A DNA stretch of 64,000 nucleotides from assembly GCA_003134595.1 (NCBI GenBank), contig PLBS01000042.1, forward strand, positions 665 through 64,664. Reading direction: 5' to 3'. Numbering within the stretch: position 1 is the first letter of the stretch; each line of letters opens with the position of its first letter. The stretch is from Gallionella sp. (lineage in GTDB: Bacteria; Pseudomonadota; Gammaproteobacteria; Burkholderiales; Gallionellaceae). Shown here piece after piece: positions 50,073-59,412 of the stretch. The notes under the pieces are model-generated. The model was given only the letters and a program-made list of their open reading frames with translations, was not told the origin of the DNA and did no database searches. The position numbers and the translations under genes were made by a program.

Positions 50073-51076
50073 GCTGCCAGTTCCTCGATGTAATGCAGCT
50101 GTGTTCCACGCTGCGCTTGCTCAGCAAAAAATTCATCCACTGCCGCCAACTGTTCGGCAGGGTTTTCCAGTTGATTCATGTAATGCCTGAAGTGCGCCGA
50201 GCCGCTCAGGCCCTTGGTGTACCAGGAGATGTGTTTGCGCGCCACGCGCAAACCGGTGTGTTCGCCGTAGAAGCCATACAGCTCATGCACATGCGCTACC
50301 AGCACGCGATGGATTTCCCCGACTTGCGGTGCGGGCAGGTGTTGGCCGGTGTTGAGGAAATGCTCGATCTCGCGGAACAGCCACGGGCGGCCCTGTGCGG
50401 CGCGGCCTATCATCACCGCATCCGCGCCGGTTTGCTCCAGCACGTATTTGACTTTCTCCGGCGTGGTGATATCGCCGTTGGCGATGATCGGGATGCTCAC
50501 GCTGGCCTTGACCGCAGCGATGGTGTCGTATTCGGCATCGCCGGTGTAGGCGCAGGCGCGGGTGCGTCCGTGTATCGCCAGAGCTTGAATGCCGCTGGAT
50601 TCGGCGATCCTGGCGATGCGGATGGCATTGCGATTCTGCTTGTCCCAACCGGTGCGTATCTTGAGCGTGACCGGCACATTCACCGCGCCGACCACCGCTT
50701 CCAGCAATTGAGCCACCAGCGGTTCATTTTGCAACAGCGCGGAACCGGCCATCACGTTGCAAATTTTCTTGGCCGGACAACCCATATTGATGTCGATGAT
50801 CTGCGCGCCGTGATCCACGTTGTATTGCGCGGCTTGCGCCAGCATATGAGGATCGGCGCCGACGATCTGCACCGAGATCGGATCGACCTCACCTTCATGG
50901 TTGGCGCGTCGCTTAGTCTTTTCAGAACCATACAGCAGTGAATTGGAAGACACCATCTCGCTCACCGCCATGCCCGCTCCCATGCGTTTGCACAGCATGC
51001 GGAAAGGGCGATCCGTCACCCCCGCCATAGGGGCAACGATGAGATTGTTTTTCAGTTGATAGGGGCCGATGCGCAT
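50069..51076 (-). CDS. dusB: tRNA-dihydrouridine synthase B
   Basis: MRIGPYQLKNNLIVAPMAGVTDRPFRMLCKRMGAGMAVSEMVSSNSLLYGSEKT. Confidence 0.97.
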   Translation of the reverse strand: MRIGPYQLKNNLIVAPMAGVTDRPFRMLCKRMGAGMAVSEMVSSNSLLYGSEKTKRRANHEGEVDPISVQIVGADPHMLAQAAQYNVDHGAQIIDINMGCPAKKICNVMAGSALLQNEPLVAQLLEAVVGAVNVPVTLKIRTGWDKQNRNAIRIARIAESSGIQALAIHGRTRACAYTGDAEYDTIAAVKASVSIPIIANGDITTPEKVKYVLEQTGADAVMIGRAAQGRPWLFREIEHFLNTGQHLPAPQVGEIHRVLVAHVHELYGFYGEHTGLRVARKHISWYTKGLSGSAHFRHYMNQLENPAEQLAAVDEFFAEQAQRGTQLHYIEELAA

Positions 51077-51157
51077 CTTGTTTTTTTATCTGGGGTTTTT
51101 TCGCCAGGGGGTTTTCCGCGAGGGGGTGGGATTATAAATGAAACTTGGCGGCGTGTT

Positions 51158-52345
51158 ATGATTCTGCGCATGAAATTTGATGTCGTGATCATAGGCGGGG
51201 GATTGGTGGGGGCCAGTCTGGCCGCAGCACTAAAACATAGCGGGCTGTCGCTGGCGTTGGTGGAAAGTCAGCCCTCGCTAATCCGGGAGGACGCGCGGGC
51301 TAGCGGCGCGGATTGGGATAGCCGCATATACGCGATCAGCCCGGGCAGCCGCAGCTTCCTCGAGCAATCCGGCGCATGGTCTTTGCTGGATGCCGGCCGC
51401 ATCGTAGCGGTCGAGGAGATGCGCGTGTTTGGCGACACCGGAGCGAAGCTGGATTTCAGCGCCTATCAAATGGGCGTGGCGGAACTGGCCTGCATATTGG
51501 AAAACCGCGCGTTGCAGCATGCCCTGTGGCAAGTGCTGCAAGCGCAAGAAAACCTCACCCTGCTGCATCCGGAACGTTGCGCATCACTCCAGTTCGCCGA
51601 CGATGCTGCCGCTCTCACGCTGGAAGATGGCCGTACTCTGAGCGCAAAACTCATCGTAGGCGCGGATGGGCGCGACTCCTGGGTGCGCAATCAGGCGGGC
51701 ATCAGTGCCGCGCCGGTGGACTATCAACAACACGGCGTAGTGGCAAACTTCTCCACTGAGCTGCCGCATCGCGGCATTGCGTATCAATGGTTCCAGCCGG
51801 ACGGCATTCTCGCGCTGCTGCCGTTGCCGGGCAACCGCGTTTCGATGGTGTGGTCGGTAGGGGCACGGCGCGCCGTGCCCCTACTTGCGTTGTCTCATGA
51901 GGAGCTATGCGCACAAGTTGCTGCCGCATCAGAGCACACACTCGGAAATCTGCAACTCATTACGCCGCCCGCCGCTTTCCCGCTGCGCCTGTTGGTATTG
52001 CCTCGGATCAGCGCGCCGCGCGTGGCATTGGTCGGCGATGCGGCACACAATATGCACCCGCTGGCGGGGCAGGGTGTGAATACCGGCTTTCGCGATGCGC
52101 GCCAACTTGCGCAGATACTCTTGGAGCGCGGCGCGCAAGACGACTGCGGCGATGCACAATTGCTGCGCCGTTATGAACGAAAACGCAAAGAAGACATCTA
52201 TACGATGCAGGCGACGACATACGGCTTGAAGCATTTGTTCAATAATGACGTTCCGCTGTTGCGTGCTGTGCGCAATCTGGGGCTGAATGCCACCAATCGC
52301 ATCATCCCGCTGAAAAAAATGTTGATGCAGCACGCCCTGAATTAA
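51158..52345 (+). CDS. UbiH/UbiF/COQ6-family FAD-dependent hydroxylase (ubiquinone biosynthesis)
   Basis: MKFDVVIIGGGLVGASLAAALKHSGLSLALVESQ...ISAPRVALVGDAAHNMHPLAGQGVNTGFRDARQLAQIL; start at 51158 or 51170. Confidence 0.93.
   Translation: MILRMKFDVVIIGGGLVGASLAAALKHSGLSLALVESQPSLIREDARASGADWDSRIYAISPGSRSFLEQSGAWSLLDAGRIVAVEEMRVFGDTGAKLDFSAYQMGVAELACILENRALQHALWQVLQAQENLTLLHPERCASLQFADDAAALTLEDGRTLSAKLIVGADGRDSWVRNQAGISAAPVDYQQHGVVANFSTELPHRGIAYQWFQPDGILALLPLPGNRVSMVWSVGARRAVPLLALSHEELCAQVAAASEHTLGNLQLITPPAAFPLRLLVLPRISAPRVALVGDAAHNMHPLAGQGVNTGFRDARQLAQILLERGAQDDCGDAQLLRRYERKRKEDIYTMQATTYGLKHLFNNDVPLLRAVRNLGLNATNRIIPLKKMLMQHALN
51857..51884. repeat. Perfect 28-bp palindrome, copy 3, in frame inside the UbiH-like CDS (VGARRAVPL)
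   Basis: GTA GGG GCA CGG CGC GCC GTG CCC CTA C within ...[20 protein letters not shown]... Confidence 0.98.
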
Positions 52346-52376
52346 ATAACCCGGATTAACTCAAAGAAAATACCCA

Positions 52377-53084
52377 ATGAAAATACTAATCACCCTGTTT
52401 CTGTTCACTCTGTTGTCTTCCGCGCACGCCGGAGAGGACGAAATTCGCAAGTCGTTGCAAAGCAAATTCCCCAACGTCAAGATTGAACACATCGTCAAAA
52501 CGCCTTATGCGGGACTGTATGAGATTGTCATCGACGATCAGCTTTTGTACACCGATGCACAAGGAGAATATGTGTTAGAGGGCAACGTCATCGAAGCAAA
52601 AAGCCGTCGCAATCTGAGCGAGGAGCGGCGCCGTATCCTGTTCGCGATCGATTTCGACAAGTTGCCGCTCGAGCTTGCGGTGAAAAAGGTGAAGGGCAAC
52701 GGCAAACGCAAGCTGGCCATTTTCACCGATCCCAACTGCACCTTCTGCAGAAAACTGGAAAAGGAATTGAGCGGGGTCAGCGACGTCACGCTGTATTTTT
52801 TCATGTACCCGATCTTCCCGGGTTCGGATGAAATCGTGCGCAATGTCCTTTGCTCAAAGAATCCGATCAAGGCATGGGACGATTGGATGTTGAGCGAAAT
52901 CGCACCCGCGAAAGCAATTTGCGATACCCAAACTGAAAAAGTCATGGCTCTGGGTCAAAAACTCCACGTCAACGGCACGCCGAATCTGATTTTTGGTAAC
53001 GGCATACAATCCCCGGGTTTTTTGCCGCTGGAAGAACTGGAAAAAAATCTGAACGAGACCAGGAAAAAACAGGGAACGTCATGA
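52377..53084 (+). CDS. DsbC-family thiol:disulfide interchange protein
   Basis: MKILITLFLFTLLSSAHA signal, dimerisation-like N-domain, then LAIFTDPNCTFCRKLEKELSGVSDVTLYFFMYP (CTFC active site). Confidence 0.9.
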   Translation: MKILITLFLFTLLSSAHAGEDEIRKSLQSKFPNVKIEHIVKTPYAGLYEIVIDDQLLYTDAQGEYVLEGNVIEAKSRRNLSEERRRILFAIDFDKLPLELAVKKVKGNGKRKLAIFTDPNCTFCRKLEKELSGVSDVTLYFFMYPIFPGSDEIVRNVLCSKNPIKAWDDWMLSEIAPAKAICDTQTEKVMALGQKLHVNGTPNLIFGNGIQSPGFLPLEELEKNLNETRKKQGTS

Positions 53085-53992
53085 ATCCCAGCGCGGAAAC
53101 TAATAAAGAACTGCTCGTCAAAGCCGTGAGCGAAGCGCGCGAGGGCGTTACCATCGCCGATGCGCAGCAGCAGGATTTCCCGCTGATCTATGTCAATGAG
53201 GGTTTTGAAAGATTGACTGGCTATACCTCTGACGAAATCATCGGCAAAAGTTATAGCATCTTGCAGGGGACCGATACCGGCCAGCCTGAAATAGCCGTAA
53301 TGCTTGCCGCTATCGCCAAAGGCGAGGGTTGCGTTGTCACGTTACGCAATTACCACAAGGATGGCTCAATGTTCTGGAGCGAGCTCAACATTTCTCCGAT
53401 GCATGATGCGCAAGGCACACTCACCCATTTCATCGGTATCCTGAAAGATATGGCGGCCAGAGGCCAGACAGGACAACAACCGGAAACCTCGACCTATACC
53501 GACCCGCTGATCGGTATCGGTAACCGCCGCCACTTCGACGAACGATTCGCCGACATGCTGCATGTCGCACAACGCATCCACAGCGGGATATCGGTGCTGA
53601 TGATTGATTTGGATCACTTCAATATATTCAATGAGCGTTATGGGCACTCAGCGGGAGATGAATGTTTGCGTATGGTGGGCGATTGCATCGCAAAATCATT
53701 CATACGCACGTCGGATTGCGTAGTGAGATATGGCGGCGAAGAATTTGCCGTCGTGTCATTTTCCACCGGTATCGAGGCTTTGCGCGATCACGCGCAAAAA
53801 CTTTGCGAACAAGTGCGCGCACTCAATATCCCGCACGGCGACTCCCCGCATGGAGTAATCACCATCAGTATCGGCGGCATTCACCGTCTGCCGAATCGGG
53901 ATACCACGGAAGAGCTGCTCATAGCACTTGCTGAACAGGAATTACTTTCCGCCAAGCGCAGTGGTCGCGACCGCGTGCACATCATCGGATAG
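53081..53992 (+). CDS. PAS-GGDEF diguanylate cyclase (GGEEF)
   Basis: LIYVNEGFERLTGYTSDEIIGKSYSILQG PAS; DPLIGIGNRRHFDERFADML...VRYGGEEFAVVSF. Confidence 0.94.
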   Translation: MNPSAETNKELLVKAVSEAREGVTIADAQQQDFPLIYVNEGFERLTGYTSDEIIGKSYSILQGTDTGQPEIAVMLAAIAKGEGCVVTLRNYHKDGSMFWSELNISPMHDAQGTLTHFIGILKDMAARGQTGQQPETSTYTDPLIGIGNRRHFDERFADMLHVAQRIHSGISVLMIDLDHFNIFNERYGHSAGDECLRMVGDCIAKSFIRTSDCVVRYGGEEFAVVSFSTGIEALRDHAQKLCEQVRALNIPHGDSPHGVITISIGGIHRLPNRDTTEELLIALAEQELLSAKRSGRDRVHIIG

Positions 53993-54016
53993 TTCGTTGC
54001 CCCAAAGCAGGCTCTG

Positions 54017-55500
54017 GTGAATAGCAGTAATGTGCCAATAGCAGAAGCTCAGTATCTAACTGAATTCGAGCCAACGATTTCCCCAATAGCAGAATATGGA
54101 TTTAGCTGTCAAATTGCGGATGGTGTATTTATAGTCACCATCCTACTTATGAATTGGGCCTGCGATATATTTCCATAGGCTCTCAATCCGCACACGGGTC
54201 AGCGAATAGATTTTCCAAAATTCCTAGACTGAGCATTTTTATTTACTGTGGAGATTTGCCGTTGAATAAACATGCCTTCAATGCATATTTGAGCGAAGTA
54301 AAATCATTTTTTGGAACAGAATGGTTTCAATTGGAATGTGATAAGGCTGGAGACATCCCAGACCCGCGAAAAACGCATCCAATGATTTATTACTGGATTC
54401 AAACGGACAATTACATAAATAAGAAAAAACCAACTCCAAGCCTAGACCTTAAGCCTAAGTATGAAATGTTGTCAGTTTTTGAGTTGGCTCAATATACTCG
54501 TATGGTGGCGAAGGCCGAAGTATGTAACCTGGCCGGCAATGTTTTGAAGGTAACCGTGCAAGAACTATTTCAACACAGGTTGAGAATTCCGTCTCAGGCT
54601 CATTACTATAGTGCTTTATATGAGATGCAGATTGCTAGTTTGTACATACGGAAAGGATATCTAGTCCGCTTCATAGAAGATACACAAAAGCACCCTGAGT
54701 TCGTTGTAAAAATCAATGGCGAGGAAATTTATGTTGAATGTAAAAGGATAGATAAAAGACAGCTTGATAGGGCTGATGAAAACACGTTGAGTCAACTTTA
54801 CAATAAAATTGAAAGCTTGCTAATTACTAAAAATTTGGGTGTTCTAATCGTCTGTGATGGAGAGATATATAACGAAGATGACTGGATGCTAAAGAAGATT
54901 AAAGAACTAATTGACGTTGGTGTTTCAGCCAAAGTTGAACACGTTGATGGCTATTCATTTAAGCTCTTTTCTGCTTCATTAAGGGTGCATATTTCAGCTG
55001 ACCACAATGCAAATCAATTTGCTTATGATCAGAATATGATTTTTTTGGAGCAACAGGTTAAAGAATCCTTTTCTGATTCCATGCAAATAATTCCCCAGTT
55101 TGCTGGTAAATTAGTTACTGAACCGTCAGGTGCGAGATATTCTGAACTGCAGGGCTGTTTCGCTGTTGCGTTACGATCCCCCCCAAACCTTATTTCAGGT
55201 ATTAAGAAAATGATAAGTAAGGCATCAAGCCAACTTCCTAAAAAAGGTATTGGGATTGTCTATGTGGCATGTCCACCTTACGATGCATCAGAGGAAGAAA
55301 CCAAGGAATTCTGGAGGCAAATTCATAAAGAGTCAGATTCAGCCAATAGAATAAATGCTGTTGTTATTACAGGTGTTGTGGAAGAAGATAATAGCTTCTC
55401 CCATATTTCTATAGTTAAGGTAAGTGAAAAATACAACAAACCTCTACCACATGATTTTCAGGTTTTGCCATTGTTGGATAGGTGCGCATTAAAATTTTGA
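54017..55500 (+). CDS. AT-rich accessory protein with a PD-(D/E)XK-like motif; N-terminal frameshift suspected near 54136
   Basis: Downstream frame encodes HPEFVVKINGEEIYVECKRIDKRQLDRADENTLSQLYNKIESLLITKNLGVLIVCDGE. Upstream frame VNSSNVPIAEAQYLTEFEPTISPIAEYGFSCQIADGVFIVT appears to join HHPTYELGLRYISIGSQ. Confidence 0.6.
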
Positions 55501-55701
55501 GATTCAACTAGAATGTCGTTGAATATGCGCATGGATGACACTAAGTAGGAAAACTGAACATCCGTTTTTCAAAAGCTGACAGTCTCATATGTGTCGAAAA
55601 CTGCCCGTTACATTTGCTAAATGCTTGCCCGAAAGCGGATGGTCAAGGTCACTCACTACTGCGATGTGTAGCGGGTATTGCTTTGATGGGAAAGACGGTC
55701 T

Positions 55702-55990
55702 CTATGGACCAAGCGCCGGTTCTGCGCCCTTGGGAAACAGCACCCACATTTGACCGGATTGTTTCATGCGTCCCGCCTGTGTTCCGGCTTGTTCGCCAAA
55801 ACCCCAGAAGAAATCGCCGCGCACCGCACCCTTGATCGCGCCGCCGGTATCCTGCGCCAGCATCAGGCAGTTCAACGGTTCGGTGGTGTTCGGATAAGTA
55901 GTGGAAAGGAACACCGGCGCGCCGAGCGGGATGGGAAGACCTCTGGGTAATTCGCGGAAGAGTACGTAGCTGGGATTTTGTTCCAGTTCT
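55702..55990 (-). pseudogene. Duplicate fragment of the mltA 3' end with an internal deletion
   Basis: LEQNPSYVLFRELPRGLPIPLGAPVFLSTTYPNTTEPLNCLMLAQDTGGAIKGAVRGDFFWGFGEQAGTQAGRMKQSGQMWVLFPKGAEPALGP is nearly identical to the MltA C-terminus at 61182-61540. Confidence 0.88.
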
Positions 55991-56059
55991 GTAGGTTGGA
56001 TTAGCAGCATCATGGTTCGACAGGCTCACCACCGACGGACGTAACCCAACGTGCGCAAT

Positions 56060-56115
56060 TAACCAGCGACTTGCCATCGTTTTTTGATGGCCTAGTCGAA
56101 TGGCTAGTTGTTTTA
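56060..56115 (-). repeat. Structured repeat, copy D, nested in a GTAGGTTGG/TAACCCAA-type inverted repeat
   Basis: Reverse complement AAAACAACTAGCCATTCGACTAGGCCATCAAAAAACGATGGCAAGTCGCTGGTTA. Confidence 0.8.
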
Positions 56116-56157
56116 CCTAGTTGGGTTATGCAAAGCTAATCCAACCAAACCTACGAA

Positions 56158-56485
56158 CTACTTCCCCTGATCGTGCGGCACGGTCGCTGTGGCGCTAGCA
56201 GTGACTTTGTTGCCCGAGGCATCGGTGGCGGAATAGGTGATGGTGTAAATGCGTCCGGCCATATTATTTCCTGCACGTTTGGCGGCCAAGGAAAAACTCC
56301 GGTCGTCGGTGCCGAGTTGGACATCCTGAATGTCACCGTCTGCCAGTGCCTCGCTCGCGGTGATGGATTCGAGTTTGATTGCGGGCTCGGGATCGGGATC
56401 GTAATCGTCCTGCACCGCAATCGTTTCGGTAACAGACACCAGCTTGTCGTTCGGAGGACAGAGCGTGGCAGGGTTCAGTCATGTA
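56158..56485 (-). pseudogene. Duplicate fragment of the C-terminal Ig-like domain of the 58452-59402 protein
   Basis: LNPATLCPPNDKLVSVTETIAVQDDYDPDPEPAIKLESITASEALADGDIQDVQLGTDDRSFSLAAKRAGNNMAGRIYTITYSATDASGNKVTASATATVPHDQGK. Confidence 0.85.
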
Positions 56486-56669
56486 GGGTGGACACGTATT
56501 TTGGTGGATGTCACATCGCTGCATAGGCCGGACAGGGTGATGGTAGGGTTCGGGAATGCAATTCGTTGCAGCGAACGTTGAGTGGATCACACACCCATTT
56601 CAAAACTATCGACCGAACTCCGTAACGACTTCCTCGTTATCTCGTGTAACGGCGGGTATGATCCGCTCG

Positions 56670-58211
56670 CTAGTTTGCTGATATTGCAATCGACATTATC
56701 TCGCCGTCAGGTTTGAATTTCGTTGTATACCTTGCACTGTCAGTTGGAAATATTCCGATATAGTTGGACCTAATCAAAAAGTGCTTGGGTTGATTTTTAA
56801 AATCTATAAATTCCCGCGATTCAATTTCGCTCACCATGATTTGCTTGGCCTTCCCATACACTTTCTCCACGTTGCGCACTAGCGAGTATGGATGAACACC
56901 CTCTGCGGTATGACATTCAGGGTCGAACGTTTCTATATTTTCTATTCGCTTTGACCACTCGATGGGAGAATCTTCGTGTTCTTCCCCTGCATACAAGACC
57001 ATTAAAACCTCGTTACCAAGCTTTACTGCAACGAGTGCACGTCCCTCCCCGTCAGTGGTTCGCTCAAACTTTGCGGCAGGTAGCACTTTTCTTACATCAT
57101 CAAGCCTCATACCTAGCTTGGCCGGACCTATTCTGGTTGCGGTGATTAAGCGAATATCAGAATCAAGCGGTGAGCCACTAGGAGCCGTACCATTTCGTGC
57201 TGACACCTCCCCTTGGGCATACGTCTCCTTGATAGCACCCTTGATGATTTTTTGCATCTGGGCATCCGCGTGCGCAGCAGCTTTTTGATACCACTCAATA
57301 GCCTTGTCCGCATCAGCAGCAACCCCTTTGCCATGCCTATACATTTCGCCCAAGCTGTATTGCGCCTTGACGTGGCCTTGCTCAGCAGCTTTTTGATACC
57401 ACTCAAAAGCCTTGTCGTTATCGTTATCCATCCCGCTGCCATAGCCATAAATCTCGTGCATCCAGATTTGATATATTTCGCCCAGCCGGTATTGCGCGCT
57501 GGCATTCCCGCGTTCGGCGCCCTTTTTAAACCACGCCACGGATTTGTCACGATCAGGGCTTAGGGTCGTATACGCATTCAATTCATCATTGCCCTCCCAG
57601 CCATGAGCCGCAGCCTTCTGATACCACTCTTCCGCCTTGGCCGCATCCTTGGCAACTCCCTCGCCATTCTCATACATCAGGCTGAGATAAAATTGAGAGA
57701 GGCCATAACCTTGGGCAGCGGCTCTCTGATACCACTCCACCGCCTTCGCTGCATCTTTGGGAACCTCTTTGCCCTTTTCAAACATCGAACCCAATCTGGT
57801 TTCCATAAATGCAAGTACCACTACCCCCTGCACTGCAGCTTTCTGATACCAATCGGCAGCCTTAACAACGTCCTTGTTCACTCCCTGACCATACATATAA
57901 ATATCACCCAGCCTCAGGCTCGCATAAGCCTGGCCCTGTGCAGCAGCTTTCTGATACCACTCAACCGCTTTCACAACATCCTTGGTTACCCCCCAACCAA
58001 AATCATATGCTTTGCCAACTTCCCATTGCGCATTGACATTGCCCGCCTCAGCCTCTTTTCTCATACTTGCAAAACGTTCTTCCAGCGTAGGCTGTTTCGG
58101 TACCAATGGAGCCTTTTCTGAAGTTTGATCCTTCGGAACAGGAACAGGCCCTGCATATGCGTATCCCAAGAATCCAAAAAGAAGCGATTGCAGTAATACG
58201 TAGCGCAGCAT
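56670..58211 (-). CDS. SEL1-like repeat (TPR) secreted protein
   Basis: MLRYVLLQSLLFGFLGYAYA signal; repeated AxxWYQKAAxQGxxxAQxxLGxMYxxGxGVxKD units. Confidence 0.92.
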   Translation of the reverse strand: MLRYVLLQSLLFGFLGYAYAGPVPVPKDQTSEKAPLVPKQPTLEERFASMRKEAEAGNVNAQWEVGKAYDFGWGVTKDVVKAVEWYQKAAAQGQAYASLRLGDIYMYGQGVNKDVVKAADWYQKAAVQGVVVLAFMETRLGSMFEKGKEVPKDAAKAVEWYQRAAAQGYGLSQFYLSLMYENGEGVAKDAAKAEEWYQKAAAHGWEGNDELNAYTTLSPDRDKSVAWFKKGAERGNASAQYRLGEIYQIWMHEIYGYGSGMDNDNDKAFEWYQKAAEQGHVKAQYSLGEMYRHGKGVAADADKAIEWYQKAAAHADAQMQKIIKGAIKETYAQGEVSARNGTAPSGSPLDSDIRLITATRIGPAKLGMRLDDVRKVLPAAKFERTTDGEGRALVAVKLGNEVLMVLYAGEEHEDSPIEWSKRIENIETFDPECHTAEGVHPYSLVRNVEKVYGKAKQIMVSEIESREFIDFKNQPKHFLIRSNYIGIFPTDSARYTTKFKPDGEIMSIAISAN

Positions 58212-58451
58212 GAACACATTTGCAGTCATGCTCATGGAGAACACTTGTTGTCTCGCGTTTCGCATCGGGAAGCAGAGCGGGGTTCTACCAATTACACTTG
58301 AGATAAAATTAAGGACAGGACATAACTTGCTCGAACGGCGCGAAAAAAAAGCTGAGGGGCTTGCAGCCATCTTATTCTCCTTAACAACAGACTCACCGCT
58401 TTATGTAGAGGTCGGTCTGCGCCCGACATGGCGGGTGTGACCCGCCCTACG

Positions 58452-59402
58452 CTACTTCCCTTGATCGTGCGGCACGGTCACCGTGGTGCTGGCGGTGGCT
58501 TTGTTGCCTGAGGCGTCGGAGGCGGAATAGGTCACGGTGTAAATGCGTCCGGCCTGATTGGTTCCCGCGCGTTTGGCAACCAGTGAAAAACTCCGGTCGT
58601 CGGTGCCAAGCTGGGCATCCTGGATGTCATTGGCATCAAGCGCTTCACTCGCGGTAATGGATTCGAGTTTGATTTCGGGTTCGGGGTCGTAGTCGTCCTG
58701 CACCGCAATCGTCGCGTTGACAGACACCAGCTTGCCGCTGGGCGGCCAGAGTGTGGCAGGACTCAACGTGACCGAGAGCGTGGGCGGGGTGGTGTCGATT
58801 GGTACGATAGAGCCAGTATAAGTTCCGGGTTTTTCATTATCGTTAAATCCTACTGTGAAGTGTCCATTCAAATAAGCCGGGTCGCTCATTGAGTAAGGGA
58901 TCCTCGGATCATTATTAAAAGGAGCCGTCACGCCAAAATTGAAGGTTTGACCCGGATAAATGACAGGAGAAATTTTGACTCCGTTAAGATCGAGATTCCA
59001 ATCAACTGAAAAATTCATTGTTTCTCCATACTCCAATATCCCTCCATGCCAACCCGGCGGACTGGTAAAGATGCCCCCAAGGCGAGGTGTTTCACCGCGA
59101 TTATCCCCAAACGCTATAGGGGGACCCCAGTAAGAACCTGCCGGGTAAATTGTTAGTTCAGGTTGAAAATACATAGAGCCGGCAGGCTGGGATCCACGGT
59201 TACCGATGCTCACCGAAACAATGCTGCGGGAACTGGCTTGGTTGCTGACCTGATAAGTATATTGAATATTGCCAGCGGAATGTACAGCCAGAGCCCGCAC
59301 CGTCACGGGGTCTTGGGCGTGGCATAACGAGCTGATGCTAATGATGGTTAACGCGCTTACCCAACTGAATGTACGTTTAAAAATGGTATTATTTTTTATC
59401 AT
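58452..59402 (-). CDS. Secreted protein with C-terminal Ig/HYR-like domain
   Basis: MIKNNTIFKRTFSWVSALTIISISSLCHAQ signal; TPPTLSVTLSPATLWPPSGKLVSVNATIAVQDDYDPEPEIKLESITASE...YTVTYSASDASGNKATASTTVTVPHDQGK. Confidence 0.8.
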   Translation of the reverse strand: MIKNNTIFKRTFSWVSALTIISISSLCHAQDPVTVRALAVHSAGNIQYTYQVSNQASSRSIVSVSIGNRGSQPAGSMYFQPELTIYPAGSYWGPPIAFGDNRGETPRLGGIFTSPPGWHGGILEYGETMNFSVDWNLDLNGVKISPVIYPGQTFNFGVTAPFNNDPRIPYSMSDPAYLNGHFTVGFNDNEKPGTYTGSIVPIDTTPPTLSVTLSPATLWPPSGKLVSVNATIAVQDDYDPEPEIKLESITASEALDANDIQDAQLGTDDRSFSLVAKRAGTNQAGRIYTVTYSASDASGNKATASTTVTVPHDQGK

Positions 59403-59412
59403 GACTGTTCCT

